A DNA stretch of 64,000 nt from NCBI RefSeq assembly GCF_030247185.1, contig NC_080571.1, forward strand, positions 47,037,002 through 47,101,001. The letters are read 5' to 3'. Shown here one piece after another: positions 45,950 to 56,868 of the stretch. The stretch is from Malaya genurostris (Eukaryota; Arthropoda; Insecta; Diptera; Culicidae). The position numbers were made by a program, and so were the translations under genes. The number at the start of each line of letters is the position of its first letter. Positions within the stretch are counted from its first letter, which is position 1. The notes under the pieces are model-generated. The model was not told the origin of the DNA. It ran no database searches and was given only the letters and a program-made list of their open reading frames with translations.

Positions 45950-46745
45950 ACAGCCGATGAAACACACACATTTAACAGTGTTATGGTGACGTATAGCGGA
46001 AAGAAACCAGTGCTACTAGATTTGCCACAATGGCTATTTGATTAGTATTTAACACGCTCTATTTGGTAATATTAGAATCCGAAACAGTTTTATTTATATA
46101 TAAATATCAATGATATAATTAAACTAATGTCACGGAAACCAAAAAATACTTGTTGATGATAATTTAAAAAAGAAAAAATATTTTTTTTTATTTAACATTA
46201 TGAGAAAACTTGGCAACCTTGCGATACGAAATGAGATGAAAACAAAGCGCAATCAAGTGAATTAAGTGCAAATTTTCATCTCATATTTTTCATTGCTTTT
46301 ATTACTTATCGGGTAATTTCAGCTTTAATCGTTGAATAAACAAGTGGAAAGTGAACATTACTAACTATAAAGTCATCCAAAATTGAATAGTGGTGTAACT
46401 ATGTGAAATAGTGATCATGTTTCGAAACGAATCGATTAGTAAATATCATACAGAAACATGATAAATTGTAAAACTTCAGACGAAAGTGGTTCCTAAATCA
46501 AAAAGTGAGTTTATTTTAAATGAAAAAAGCGATCGTTGAAGGTTTTTTAACTATTTTTTTCAATTGGAAAGTGTGGCAAAACCTAGAATAAATGTTTTAA
46601 CACGTTCCACAGTTTCGTTCAGGTACGTTTAAAGATATGATTAATGTTCAAAGTTATGAGGTGAAGGAATGAGATGGAAATTGGAGCTGAGATGAAATAG
46701 GGCGCCCTTGCCCTATGTAGTAAAAATAATTCCTGAAACATATCA
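45950..46745. other. AT-rich intergenic, no feature recognised
   Basis: No motif-bearing frame and no repeat boundary seen. Confidence 0.3.
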
Positions 46746-46749
46746 TTTA

Positions 46750-47022
46750 TGTCGTTTTCGTTTTTAAATTGCACTACACCGGTGTAGCGAAAGCTGCACC
46801 TAAACCGTTCGTTTTTTACCAATTGCACTACACCAGTGCTACACTTTTTCTGCACCGATACCACTGGTGTAGCACTCATCAAAAGTTTGGTGTAGCTCTG
46901 TGCAATGGAATCGTTAATTTTAGTCAATGGTTACTGTTTATGTTTTCGTCATTTTTGTTCGTTTATTCATGCCTCAGCGTAGCACTGGACCGGTGTAGTG
47001 CAAATTAAAAACGAAAACGCCA
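46750..47022. mobile_element. MITE with repeated CACTACACCGGTG words, TTA target duplication
   Basis: Inverted ends TGTCGTTTTCGTTTTTAAAT and the opposed ATTAAAAACGAAAACGCCA continue into TTGCACTACACCGGTG. TTA flanks both sides (46747-46749 and 47023-47025). The interior has two further CACTACACC(A/G)GTG-type words. 273 bp; the 3-bp duplication suggests PIF/Harbinger. Confidence 0.75.
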
Positions 47023-47276
47023 TTAGACACTAATATCATATTCGAATCGGGCTGCCGAATTTTTACGAGTGGACGTTCAAGTTTAAAGGACTCTCGATTA
47101 TTCCTAATTTTTCAGGTAAATGTTGGAATCTCAAGGCTGTTAAATTATTCGGAGAATTTATTTAAAAAAAATCGAATCTTACTGTCGATAGTTTGGCCTA
47201 ATTCATAGAAACTGAGCTTTGAGCTAGGGCCAGATGAAAAATCTATTTTATTTCAACTAGCCCTTGGGATGCGGAG

Positions 47277-47567
47277 CGAAGATACCAGGTCATTTTTTCA
47301 AAAATCTGTGATGAAGCCAAAACAACAGTCTGTGCAAAATCTGTACACGTTTTCCGTAACATAATAGCTGATCGGAATCAAGGTCTCGTTACTTACAATC
47401 GCTCTGTCGGATATTTATTCTCTCTCAGTTTTCCCTAGAAAATTGCTAACTTTTTGGTGCTCATTGCAGTCTGTGATCGATTTCAGAAATCTGTGGCATT
47501 TTTTAAATCTGTCCAGAAAATTGAAAATCTGTGCAACACAGATTAATCTGTGAACCTGGCATCCCTG
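47277..47567. mobile_element. hAT-type MITE with AATCTGTG iterations
   Basis: The right tip ...CCTGGCATCCCTG and the left tip CGAAGATACCAGG are inverted relatives. The flanking 8-mers ATGCGGAG and CTGCGGAG agree at 7 of 8. Both halves are made of AAATCTGTG/CAGATT words, seven or more copies. 291 bp, non-coding. Confidence 0.75.
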
Positions 47568-47689
47568 CTGCGGAGTTTCCCAACAATTCTAATTTAATGG
47601 ACGACACTTGACTGTACGCAGCTACACACTTAAAATACATTCTCGAGCTCGGCCCCACATTATCGAAATGACGGAATGAGAAATGAAAT

Positions 47690-49230
47690 CTTACTCGACT
47701 GCATGATTTTTCAATGCTCGATCAGTTCAGTACTAGAATTTTCGCCTGAGTTGGGTGCTCGATCAACCTGATTGACAGTGACATTATAAATGTTATTGAA
47801 TATTCGATCATTTTATGAATGTGTTAGTATAAAAGTTAGCCATTTCATTGCACTTCAGCTAGAGGAATGGATGATGCTGACTAAGGTAGGCCGTTTTGTT
47901 AATTTCTAACGAATTTCAACTGTTTTTGCTGTAGTTCAAAGAAGAACTGGTTATTTACTTGTTCTGTATATCCGAAAAACTCGAAGATTTAAATTTATAT
48001 ATTCAGCTATATACTGTTTTTATTTGAAACTAAACCTAAAACCAGAACGAAAACGTGCAAATCGGGAAAGAATAAGAAGAAGACGAATTGACAATTCAGT
48101 CCGCATCTTCTCACTCTCCGACAGGTTTCCGAATCAACCGGTTGTAGGCGAAATTCATTCGGAACCGGTTGTTGCACTGCAGTTGGAATTGATTCGGAAT
48201 TCATTATGATTTACACATGGAATTCCGAATGAATATTTCTCGACGATTTGGAACCCATTCGGATCTGATAATGTGGGGTATAGTAAAATGCCGAGACAGA
48301 TCGGCAACACAAAATTCGTTTAGTAGATTTATTGATTTTTCAGCAAATTGCGTCCTTTTTGTTGAGATTTCTCGGCAGAATTCAGCGTCGAGATTAGATT
48401 TTAAAACTGAATTTAGTTCCTTTATTTATTCAGGTTTTGAGTTCAAGTTCAGAATCCACGCAAATTCACAAAAAAATTAACATTGTTATATTTTGCTACT
48501 CTAATTTGTTCCATGTCATTTCATTGCATAGTAGAATATGTTACAGATCAGGAAGCGAAAAGGTACAAGTTGCTAAATTCACACAATTAACTAATATGAA
48601 CGAACGATTATCGGTTGTGTGGAAGAAGCATGCCAGTTTTATTCGTATTTTCGCCCTCCAGTTATGTCTTTAAAATTACCCACCCACCTTTTTTCGAACA
48701 GTTCTACTGTCAAATTTTAAAATGGCGTAAGCTGCGGTTCTATTTTATTCTACATTTTTCGATTGATTTTTCCGGTAACCGTAAGAGCAAGTGGCAGTTT
48801 CTCTTTGTGTAATTTCGCTTCTATTAATTACTGAGCGGTTCCACGTTTACCAATCAACCATTTGTATAAAATGATACCCGAAATCTTCAACTTCCAAACA
48901 GAATTGTAAAATCTACGAAAACCTTTATATTCGCGTCACTATAATCGAAAGAAAAAGCAAACAAAGAGGAACTGTCATTTGCTCATACGGCCGATCATTC
49001 AACCTAGATTTGAAACACGAGTAAAACGGTTGCCAGTTTTTCTTGTCATAATATCCAGATTTAAATTTTAAAACACACATAAATTATGCATATAGAACAC
49101 TTCTGAACATGCCCTTAGATCAAATTCAGCAACTGGAAGTTTTCTATGGGAGATTTGTTTTCTATGGGAGATGTTTTGATGTTGTTTTGTGGAGAACTGA
49201 AACTGAAACAAATGTATCCCCAGCATGCCG
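47690..49230 (-). repeat. Long dispersed repeat (family F), reverse copy
   Basis: Collinear in reverse with 7600-9090 (blocks 47690-47890, 47945-48260, 49010-49220). A MITE at 48777-48993 lies inside. Short frames in it show no known protein motifs. Confidence 0.55.
48777..48993. repeat. MITE related to the 286-530 family
   Basis: The left end CCGTAAGAGCAAGTGGCAGT and the right end, inverted, CGGCCGTATGAGCAAATGAC pair over about 45 bp with mismatches. The CAAACAAAGAGG block is shared with 286-530. Confidence 0.5.
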
Positions 49231-49654
49231 TTTTCGTATACTTTATTCTAACAACTCTACCGACAATGTTCTACAAAGGGTAAACTGAAGATAGAGTAGT
49301 GTGCAATTTCCTACGTATCGTTTGACTAGGACCTCTCGATGAGCTCGGTTCACTATCAGTTTCAATATTTTGAAGCAAAACAACAAGCGTCTGATCGATA
49401 GATGCACCGTGCCTATGACAATCGTTGTTTGTGCTTGACACAATATCAAGTTACAGTTTGAAAGATATTGATCAATTTTGTTTCATATCCAGTGATTCTT
49501 AAAATAAGAAAATAAAAACTATTTCTAACTATTGCTTAGAATTTATTTAGTTTGTTATTGTCTCATATCACGAAGCATTAAAGTCAATTGAAGCAAGTAA
49601 TCATTATGTACTGAATGTAAACATATGTTTGCTTCCTTTCTAACTTGTATTATT

Positions 49655-52000
49655 TCCATGGCATTTTGTGCCGTTAGTTAAGTCATGTCGGCATCATCCT
49701 CCACTCTTGATTACGATACCTGAATATACCCCCACTGCCTTCGAAGTAGTTGCAGATTCCACTTATTACGATTTCAAAAATGGGAATTATGATGCTATGA
49801 ACCAGTTCTTACTCTCGTTGAACTGGGAGAGATTATTTTCTAAAAGTGATTGCAATTCCGTTGCAATGTTATGGTCTCATATATTATCCTATTCTATTGA
49901 ACAATTCGTACCCAAGAAAGCACTACGCGCACCGGTGCACCCTCCATGGTCAAACAAAACTTTGAAACGCTATAAACGAGCTAAGCGATCGGCATTGAAA
50001 AAGTTTACAAATCGTCGCTCATACCAGCTGCGATCTTATTATCTGCACCTCAATAGCCGCTACAAACGACTGAACAAAATATTATACAATAATCACTTGC
50101 TTCGTGTTCAAAACAATTTAAAAAACAACCCGAAAAGCTTCTGGAATCACGTAAACGAACAGAGAAAAGAGTCAGGGCTACCAACTCACATGTTTCTAGG
50201 AGATGTCCAATCATCAACGCAACATGATATATGCAATCTCTTCCGGAAACACTTCAGCAGTGTTTTCTCCGACGAAACTCTATCTAATCATCAAATCTCT
50301 GAAGCCATCAACAATGTTCCGCACCGCTCTCCTATCGGCTCTCACCCTATCATATCGACTTCTATGATCGAGTTAGCGTGCGTCAAGCTGAAGTCATCTT
50401 CGAACGCTGGACCAGATGGTATTCCTTCAATAGTGCTAAAAAAGTGTTCGAGTAGCCTTTTAGTCCCACTCTCACTGCTATTCAACTCATCACTCACCTC
50501 AGGAACGTTTCCTGATATTTGGAAGAGTTCATTTATCTTTCCAGTATTCAAGAAAGGAAATAAGTCTGACGCTTCCAATTATCGTGGGATTGCGGCATTA
50601 TGCGCAGTTTCCAAGTTACTCGAAATTATCGTCCTGGATTTTATCACTCACAATTGCAGTAACTACATCTCCGAAACTCAGCATGGTTTTATGCCCAATC
50701 GTTCAACTTCAACGAATTTACTCTCCTACACATCTTTTATCATCCGTTCTCTTGAAGCACGTCTCCAAGTTGATGCAATCTATACTGATTTCTCCGCAGC
50801 TTTCGACAAGATAAATCATCAAATAACAGTAGCTAAGCTCGATAGGCTTGGTTTCAATGGATCCTTACTGAACTGGCTCCATTCATATTTAACTGGCCGC
50901 AAAATGTCTGTAAAAATTGGAAACTGCTCGACGACACCCTTCGCCGTTAGCTCTGGAGTACCCCAGGGCAGTCATTTGGGACCATTTATATTTTTACTAT
51001 ACCTTAATGATCTTAATTTTTTGCTGAAATGCTGTAAGCTGTCCTTTGCTGACGATTTCAAGCTATATCACCAGGTTAAATCTCAAGAAGACACAATATT
51101 TCTACAATCACAGCTTGATTCATTCGCCAATTGGTGTCAAATAAACAGAATGGCATTAAACGCCTCTAAATGCTCTGTTATTTCCTTTTCTCGCAAACAC
51201 TCGTTTATAAGATACGAATACAACATTACGGGAAAAGTGCTGAAACGCGAATCATTTGTAAAGGACTTAGGAATTATTCTTGATGCCAAGTTAAACTTCA
51301 AAAATCACATCGATTATATAATTTCCAAGGCTTCAAAGCTTCTAGGATTTATTTTTCGCGTAACCAAAAACTTTGTCAATGTACACTGCCTTAAGGCATT
51401 ATATTGTGCACTAGTCCGTTCGACGCTTGAATATGGCGCTATTATTTGGTCACCCTACTATCAAATCGACGATGAGCGCGTCGAAGCTATCCAGCGAAAA
51501 TTTGTTCGGTTTGCTCTACGCAATCTACCATGGAACGACTCTGCAAATCTACCTAGTTACGAAGATCGCTGTAAACTTATAGGCTTGGATCTATTATCTG
51601 TTCGTAGGAATGTCTCAAAAGCAGTTTTTATAGCCGATTTGTTACAATCACGTATCGATTGTCCCGAACTCTTACAATTAATTAATTTCGACATTCATCG
51701 TCGTAGTCTGCGTTATCACCCTTTTTTAAGATTACCTTCCGCCAGAACAAACTATGGATTCAATGAACCGTTTACTAGTATGTGTCGTTTATTCGTTAAC
51801 TTATATAATGTCTTCGATTTTCATGTATCTCGAAATGTAATGAAACGGTTGCTTCTTAGTCACTTATCATGTTAGTTTTAGAATCAAAGATTGGTACAAA
51901 GATGAGGAAGTTTTATGCCTACTGGAGGCAGAGGTTTAAAAATGCTCAACTCCAGTGGGCTTTTCCCTGCCCCACATACATGCATACATACATTATTGTA
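49655..52000 (+). mobile_element. Jockey/CR1-group LINE, 5'-truncated, long open frame
   Basis: It contains most of ORF2 after the endonuclease domain, then a 3' region with ATGAGGAAGTTTTATGCC and CTCCAGTGGGCTTTTCCCTG, and a simple tail of CATA/CATACATA units (51976-51992). The same 3' end is found at 38690-38790 and 53380-53515. Confidence 0.85.
49668..51875 (+). CDS. LINE reverse transcriptase (ORF2, endonuclease-less fragment)
   Basis: 735 codons without a stop. The first ~190 residues are the linker region with a basic stretch (KTLKRYKRAKRSALKKF) and PKSFWNHVNEQRK. The reverse transcriptase follows: SNAGPDGIPS, NYRGIAALCAVSKLLE, motif A YTDFSAAFDKINH near 370, GVPQGSHLGPF near 430 and catalytic FADD near 460. 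The tail, SYEDRCKLIGLDLLSVRR to MKRLLLSHLSC, is conserved with the 38.3-kb copy. The apurinic endonuclease domain expected upstream is absent. The frame begins at the truncation point (first codon GTG), so there is no native start and the fragment is very unlikely to be expressed as such. The intact frame points to a fairly recent insertion. Confidence 0.85.
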   Translation: MPLVKSCRHHPPLLITIPEYTPTAFEVVADSTYYDFKNGNYDAMNQFLLSLNWERLFSKSDCNSVAMLWSHILSYSIEQFVPKKALRAPVHPPWSNKTLKRYKRAKRSALKKFTNRRSYQLRSYYLHLNSRYKRLNKILYNNHLLRVQNNLKNNPKSFWNHVNEQRKESGLPTHMFLGDVQSSTQHDICNLFRKHFSSVFSDETLSNHQISEAINNVPHRSPIGSHPIISTSMIELACVKLKSSSNAGPDGIPSIVLKKCSSSLLVPLSLLFNSSLTSGTFPDIWKSSFIFPVFKKGNKSDASNYRGIAALCAVSKLLEIIVLDFITHNCSNYISETQHGFMPNRSTSTNLLSYTSFIIRSLEARLQVDAIYTDFSAAFDKINHQITVAKLDRLGFNGSLLNWLHSYLTGRKMSVKIGNCSTTPFAVSSGVPQGSHLGPFIFLLYLNDLNFLLKCCKLSFADDFKLYHQVKSQEDTIFLQSQLDSFANWCQINRMALNASKCSVISFSRKHSFIRYEYNITGKVLKRESFVKDLGIILDAKLNFKNHIDYIISKASKLLGFIFRVTKNFVNVHCLKALYCALVRSTLEYGAIIWSPYYQIDDERVEAIQRKFVRFALRNLPWNDSANLPSYEDRCKLIGLDLLSVRRNVSKAVFIADLLQSRIDCPELLQLINFDIHRRSLRYHPFLRLPSARTNYGFNEPFTSMCRLFVNLYNVFDFHVSRNVMKRLLLSHLSC

Positions 52001-52084
52001 TTTTCGTTCAACCCTACTCCTCTCCATCATTCTCCATTGGAAACTAACTAGATTCGCCCGCCGAAAATAACCCGGTCGTCATTT

Positions 52085-52235
52085 CTTCTTTCTCTCTGTC
52101 TTCCACCATGCTTTCTTCGATCACTAATTAGATCTACATGCCGATTCTAAACCCGTCGTTTTCTCTGCCTTCCACCATCTTTTTGGTCACTAATTAGATC
52201 TTCATGCCGATTCTAACACAGTTGCTAGCCCACGC
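52085..52235 (+). repeat. Short imperfect tandem repeat, about 75 bp unit
   Basis: CACTAATTAGATCT, CATGCCGATTCTAA and TCTTCCACCAT/GCCTTCCACCAT recur twice in succession. It lies just downstream of the LINE tail; origin unknown. Confidence 0.6.
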
Positions 52236-52266
52236 TCGTCTACCACCTTCTCCACAAACCCTTGTA

Positions 52267-53195
52267 AAGGGTGATTTTTTAAGAGCTTGAGAACTTTTTT
52301 AAACAATAAAACGCATAAAATTTGCAAAATCTCATCGGTTCTTTATTTTAAACGTTAGATTGGTACATGACATTTACTTTTTGAAGATAATTTCATTTAA
52401 ATGTTGACCGCGGCTGCGTCTTAGGTGGTCCATTCGGAAAGTCCAATTTTGGGCAACTTTTTCGAGCATTTCGGCCGGAATAGCCCGAATTTCTTCGGAA
52501 ATGTTGTCTTCCAAAGCTGGAATAGTTACTGGCTTATTTCTGTAGACTTTAGACTTGACGTAGCCCCACAAAAAATAGTCTAAAGGCGTCAAATCGCATG
52601 ATCTTGGTGGCCAACTTACCGGTCCATTTCTTGAGATGAATTGTTCTCCGAAGTTTTCCCTCAAAATGGCCATAGAATCGCGAGCTGTGTGGCATGTAGC
52701 GCCATCTTGTTGAAACCACATGTCAACCAAGTTCAGTTCTTCCATTTTTGGCAACAAAAAGTTTGTTAGCATCGAACGATAGCGATCGCCATTCACTGTA
52801 ACGTTGCGTCCAACAGCATCTTTGAAAAAATACGGTCCAATGATTCCACCAGCGTACAAACCACACCAAACAGTGCATTTTTCGGGATGCATGGGCAGTT
52901 CTTGAACGGCTTCTGGTTGCTCTTCACTCCAAATGCGGCAATTTTGCTTATTTACGTAGCCATTCAACCAGAAATGAGCCTCATCGCTGAACAAAATTTG
53001 TCGATAAAAAAGCGGATTTTCTGCCAACTTTTCTAGGGCCCATTCACTGAAAATTCGACGTTGTGGCAGATCGTTCGGCTTCATGATAAAATGTCAGAGC
53101 ATACTGAGCAAATAATAATGCATGAAAATCATAACCTCAAAAAATCTGAGCAAATACTAATGCATGAAAATCCTAACCTCAAAAAAATCACCTTT
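52267..53195 (-). mobile_element. DD41D Tc1/mariner deletion derivative
   Basis: The ends AAGGGTGATTTTTTAAGAGC and the opposed ...AAAAAATCACCTTT form a short inverted pair; TA flanks both (52265-52266 and 53196-53197). The N-terminal DNA-binding half of the transposase is missing. In its place a 42-bp end segment is tandemly duplicated (53107-53192: TGAGCAAATA(A/C)TAATGCATG ...). Confidence 0.8.
52374..53084 (-). pseudogene. DD41D transposase, catalytic domain only
   Basis: 236 uninterrupted codons from MKPNDLPQRRIFSEWALEKL to LNEIIFKK. Catalytic residues: Asp in FSDEAHFWLNGY, Asp in WFQQDGATCHTA, and Asp in TPLDYFLWG. Between the last two I count exactly 41 residues, the DD41D spacing reported for rosa/Visitor-type elements. 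The paired helix-turn-helix region that binds the element ends is deleted, so it cannot act alone, though the catalytic core is undamaged. The copy at 1227-1660 is a relative. Confidence 0.88.
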
Positions 53196-53269
53196 TATAT
53201 ATTCCCACCCTTGCATATATTCCCACTCTCTTCTCTCTCTCTTCTCACTCACTTTTAAGCAAGAGTACT

Positions 53270-53515
53270 ATTACTGCCATGTAAGGCTTAGCGTCATCAA
53301 TTAGTTATAGGGTTATAGATTTAGTTTTAATTGTTAGTTTTAATTGTTAGTTTCAATTGTTAGTAATAAGTCCAAATGTATCTGTTGGATCATTGTAATC
53401 TGTTGATACAAATAATGAGAAGGTTTTATGCCTGCTGGAGAGAGAGATTACCAAATTTCATCTCCATCGGGCTTTTCCCTTGCTCCATAAATAAATAAAT
53501 AAATAAATAAATAAA
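53270..53515 (+). mobile_element. LINE 3' end, heavily 5'-truncated
   Basis: GATACAAATAATGAGAAGGT, TTTATGCCTGCTGGAGAG and CATCGGGCTTTTCCC match the 3' region of the 49.7-kb LINE, ending in (ATAA)n at 53488-53514. An outer Tc1 element inserted right behind this tail. Confidence 0.8.
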
Positions 53516-54096
53516 CTAAGGAGTGTATCGAAAATAAGCTATCCACATACATTTGTCTTGTACGCATGTATTTGTGATGGTTTTTTATGCTCAGATCACA
53601 GCATGCTGTGCGTTTGGCTGTCAGCTTTTGTTTGTTCACTTGTTTGTGCGGTTAAAATTCTGCAATTTCAAAATGTCGCGTATTGAAAGTTCTAGACACA
53701 AGGCTAAGTTAGAAGGGTATTACTACGCGAAAATTGGCGTATCGGTTTAGAATTCATCATTCCAGTGTTAAAACCATCATTAATAAGTTTGGGGAACACT
53801 ATTCTTTGGATGAGCTACCAGGAATAGGCAGAAAACCCGAAACTGGACCAGAAAGTGGTATCTCTGTTCATGAAGAACCAATCAATGTCAAAAAGTGATT
53901 AAACCAAAAAAATAGAAACGAGTGTCGCAATGATTCAGCGTATCAAGAGGCGAAATCACCTGAAGACCTACAAGAAGCAGAAAATCTCGAAACGAAGTGT
54001 AGAACAGAAGAAAAGAGCGGGAACAAGGGCCCGGAAGTTGTGATCGCGTCTTTTGCAGTGTCCGGATGCATGCGTTTCGATAGACGATGAGACTTA

Positions 54097-55395
54097 AAGC
54101 TTGCTTAATTTAGAATTGGAACAAACTTTAGATCATATTGTGGCGCTCCTGGTAGACGGATTTGGAAGTTCTTGGCGCAAACGTGTCGGGAATTTTGTCA
54201 GCTTCACGTATGATTTTTGACATTCCGCAAATCGACTGTACTTTGTAAGAAATCAACATGGAAGCCGAAAGAAGGAAAAAATTGTGCACAGTTATTTGTA
54301 AAATCCATTGTGGTTTGCAGCTAGGCTAGCTAAACAGCTGAAATTGCCCAGAAATACCGCATGGCGCGTTATCAAACGGTATAAGAAACATTGACGACGA
54401 TTCGGAAGCCTCAAGCCAATCGTCGGAGTGGAATTGTCGACCGGAAATTGCGTGGTAAGAATTTGAAGACGATTAAGAGGAATCCTAATCTGTCGGACCG
54501 TGATTTGGCCAGAAAATTCGGTGCTGCCCAGAGTACCGTGAGGAGAACTCGACTCCGGGAAGGAATCAAGTCGTGTCGAGCTAGCAAACAGCCAAATCGA
54601 ACCATAAAACAGAATAGTGTGGTCAAAATTCGTGCTCGGAAACTATCTGACCAGGTGCTGACTAAGTTCGACGGGTGTCTTCTGATGGACGATGAAACCT
54701 ATGTCAAGGCTGACTTCGGGCAAATCCCAGGTCAAAAATTTTACTTGGCAACGGCTCGGGAGGATGTTCCAGCCAAATATAAATTTGTTTTTGCCGACAA
54801 ATTTGCAAGAAAATTTATGATTTGGCAGGGCTTTCGCAGCTGTGGCAAATAACGAAAGTTTTCGTTACAAATAAGACAATGACATCGGAACTATATTAAA
54901 AAGAGTGTCTCCAAAAACGAATTTTGCCGCTCATCGATCCCACGACCATCCCGTAATGTTTTGGCCAGATTTGGCAAGCTGTCATTACAGCAAAGTCGTT
55001 CAAGAATGGTATGCAGAGAAAGGGGTCCAGTTTGTTCCGAAAAACCTTAACCCACCCAACTGCTCCCAGTCCCGCCCTATTGAGAAATACTGGGCAATCA
55101 TGATAAGGAGACTCAAGGCAAAGGAAAAGGTTGTCAAATACATCAATCAGATGACGACCTGGTGGAACAAGATAGCTAAAACGATGGACGAAGAAGGTGT
55201 GCGCCTCCTAATGAGCCAGAATTACAGGAAAAATTCGAGAATTCCTTCGAAACCGTAACGAATAATTTTATCCGTATTTTTTCTTAAAAGTATGAAGAAA
55301 ACGCTACATTTGTATAAAAAAAGATCTTGAATTCAATAATAAATAACTGAAATACAGGCAATTGTCTTTGTTCCTATTCTATCTGAAGCAAGCTT
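54097..55395 (+). mobile_element. DD37E Tc1/mariner element (inner)
   Basis: The inverted ends AAGCTTGCTT(A/C)... extend about 30 bp with mismatches (left 54097-54130, right 55360-55395). The TA target is duplicated at 54095-54096 and 55396-55397. Length 1,299 bp, typical for this group. It sits inside the outer transposase gene. The DD37E family was first described from mosquitoes. Confidence 0.9.
54259..55258 (+). pseudogene. DD37E transposase, frameshifted
   Basis: The N-terminus MEAERRKK leads, after frameshifts, into LAKQLKLPRNTAWRVIKRYK (first helix-turn-helix). An open block at 54391-54852 carries the second HTH (LSDRDLARKFGAAQSTV) and the first catalytic Asp in CLLMDDETYVK. Stop and frameshift follow at 54850-54905. 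The open block at 54905-55258 carries Asp in FWPDLASCHYSK and Glu in RPIEKYW, with exactly 37 residues between. At least three lesions make it inactive. Confidence 0.87.
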
Positions 55396-56012
55396 TATGT
55401 AAAGGAGGACTCAAAAACCCTTCCAGGTCCACAAAATTTTACTATTGTCGTTGGGGAGGATGTGAAGTCAACCATTTTTTACACTACCGGAACTATAAAT
55501 GCAGAAATCTATCTATCTGAGTGTCTCCAGAAGCGATTGCTGCCTTTATATAAGAAGCATTGTACATATCCACTGTTTTGGCTGGATTTACCGTCGGCTC
55601 ACTATGCCAAAACCACTCTCAGTTGGCTTGCGGAAAAGGGTATAAATTTCGTTGAGAAAAAAAATATCAATTCACCAAATTGCACTCAGCTTCGACCCAT
55701 CGAACGTTACTGGGCAATCGTAAAGAGGGTCTCCAAGAAGACTGGTAAGGCAGCTGGGAACATGCAGTTCAAAAAAATTGGGCTCAACCGTCCAAAAAAT
55801 ACGATGCAACACTTGTCCGGAACTTGATGAAGAGCGTTCGATCAAAAGATCGAAAATTCGTGAAGGAATAACTTAAATTTCATCCGGTTTTCATTATGCT
55901 CAAGTTCAACCTCGTACAATAACAGATCAATTTTTAGTTTAAATAAAATATCGTTTTTTATCATAATTTAAAAGAAAAATTTGGGGATAGCTTATTTTCG
56001 AGACACTCCTTA

Positions 56013-56868
56013 GTCGACGCTTATTAACAAAGGATCAATAAAATTACATTTTTACTGAGCCAACTGGTTCATGGTTACTGACCCAACTGTCAAATTTGAA
56101 ACCTCTGTACGCTACACAGATGGTAAAATTTCATTTTTCACTTTACTGCGGGGTTCCGTTCAATGACCTAATTTTAGGTAAAGTGGTTCTTATTGTTATT
56201 TTATATCGTTTATTTATTCCCTGCTTCAACCTAGATACGTTCGTTCACCGGGTAGGTAGCCTTAAGTTGTTTCCATAAGGCAAAAGTATAAGTAAATTAA
56301 TGGGTAGATTTTATTTTTCGTATATTTTTGAAACACGATTGAAACGCTTTACCCACCCTGCTATAGAAGCTGGTACCTGAAACCAACGTATTTTGCTTTG
56401 GTGGCGTTGTTGTTAACAATATGTTAAGCTACGTTCAAACCATTTTGATGCGCACAGTATATAGTTATAGAATTTCGGACCTATACTGAAAATCTCAAAA
56501 TTTTCAATCCGGAGAAGAGAATTTAAAAGTCGAAGAGTTTTTTTTATCGGCAGCCGATGGGTAATATTATGTTATTGTTGTGTTGTAAAAAAGTGTTTAG
56601 TTGCACTTATATCGTATCACAGTAGTCATCTAATTAGTGTCATATTTTGGGTACTACTTGACTTTCAATCAGTGAATTGTGAACTCAATAAAGAAAAGAT
56701 CACTACTGATTTTTTGCAAACGCGTTTACTGTGAAAATCTTCTAGAATTGGTGGCGTTCGCTTTGAATACAATGGACTCTGCAACCACGTAGAAACTCTT
56801 TACACTGACTTTCGATAGTATTGGCATACCATTACTTCTATATAAACTACAAATATATGACACAAATA
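56013..56868. other. Intergenic, no feature recognised
   Basis: AT-rich; no motif-bearing frame. Confidence 0.3.

Larger units (their letters stand above)
53673..55870 (+). pseudogene. Outer Tc1 transposase, interrupted
   Basis: It starts MSRIESSRHKAKLEGYYYAK and shifts frame at 53740 into HHSSVKTIINKFGEHYSLDE. The first catalytic motif at 54081-54096 reads SIDDETY with the Tyr codon split by the inserted element; it resumes at 55398 as VKEDS. The C-terminal half is open at 55462-55827 with the second Asp in WLDLPSAHY and the Glu in RPIERYW. I count 38 residues between them, one more than the DD37E neighbours, because of an extra residue in the KKNINSPNC segment. It belongs with the DD37E-like Tc1 transposases but is dead because of the split and frameshifts. 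Confidence 0.85.
53519..56010 (+). mobile_element. Tc1-type element (outer), split by a DD37E element
   Basis: The inverted ends AGGAGTGTATCGAAAATAAG and partner (one mismatch, continuing CTATCC) lie at 53519 and 56010. TA flanks both (53517-53518 and 56011-56012). Removing the 1,299-bp insert leaves about 1.19 kb, normal for a Tc1 element. Confidence 0.9.
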
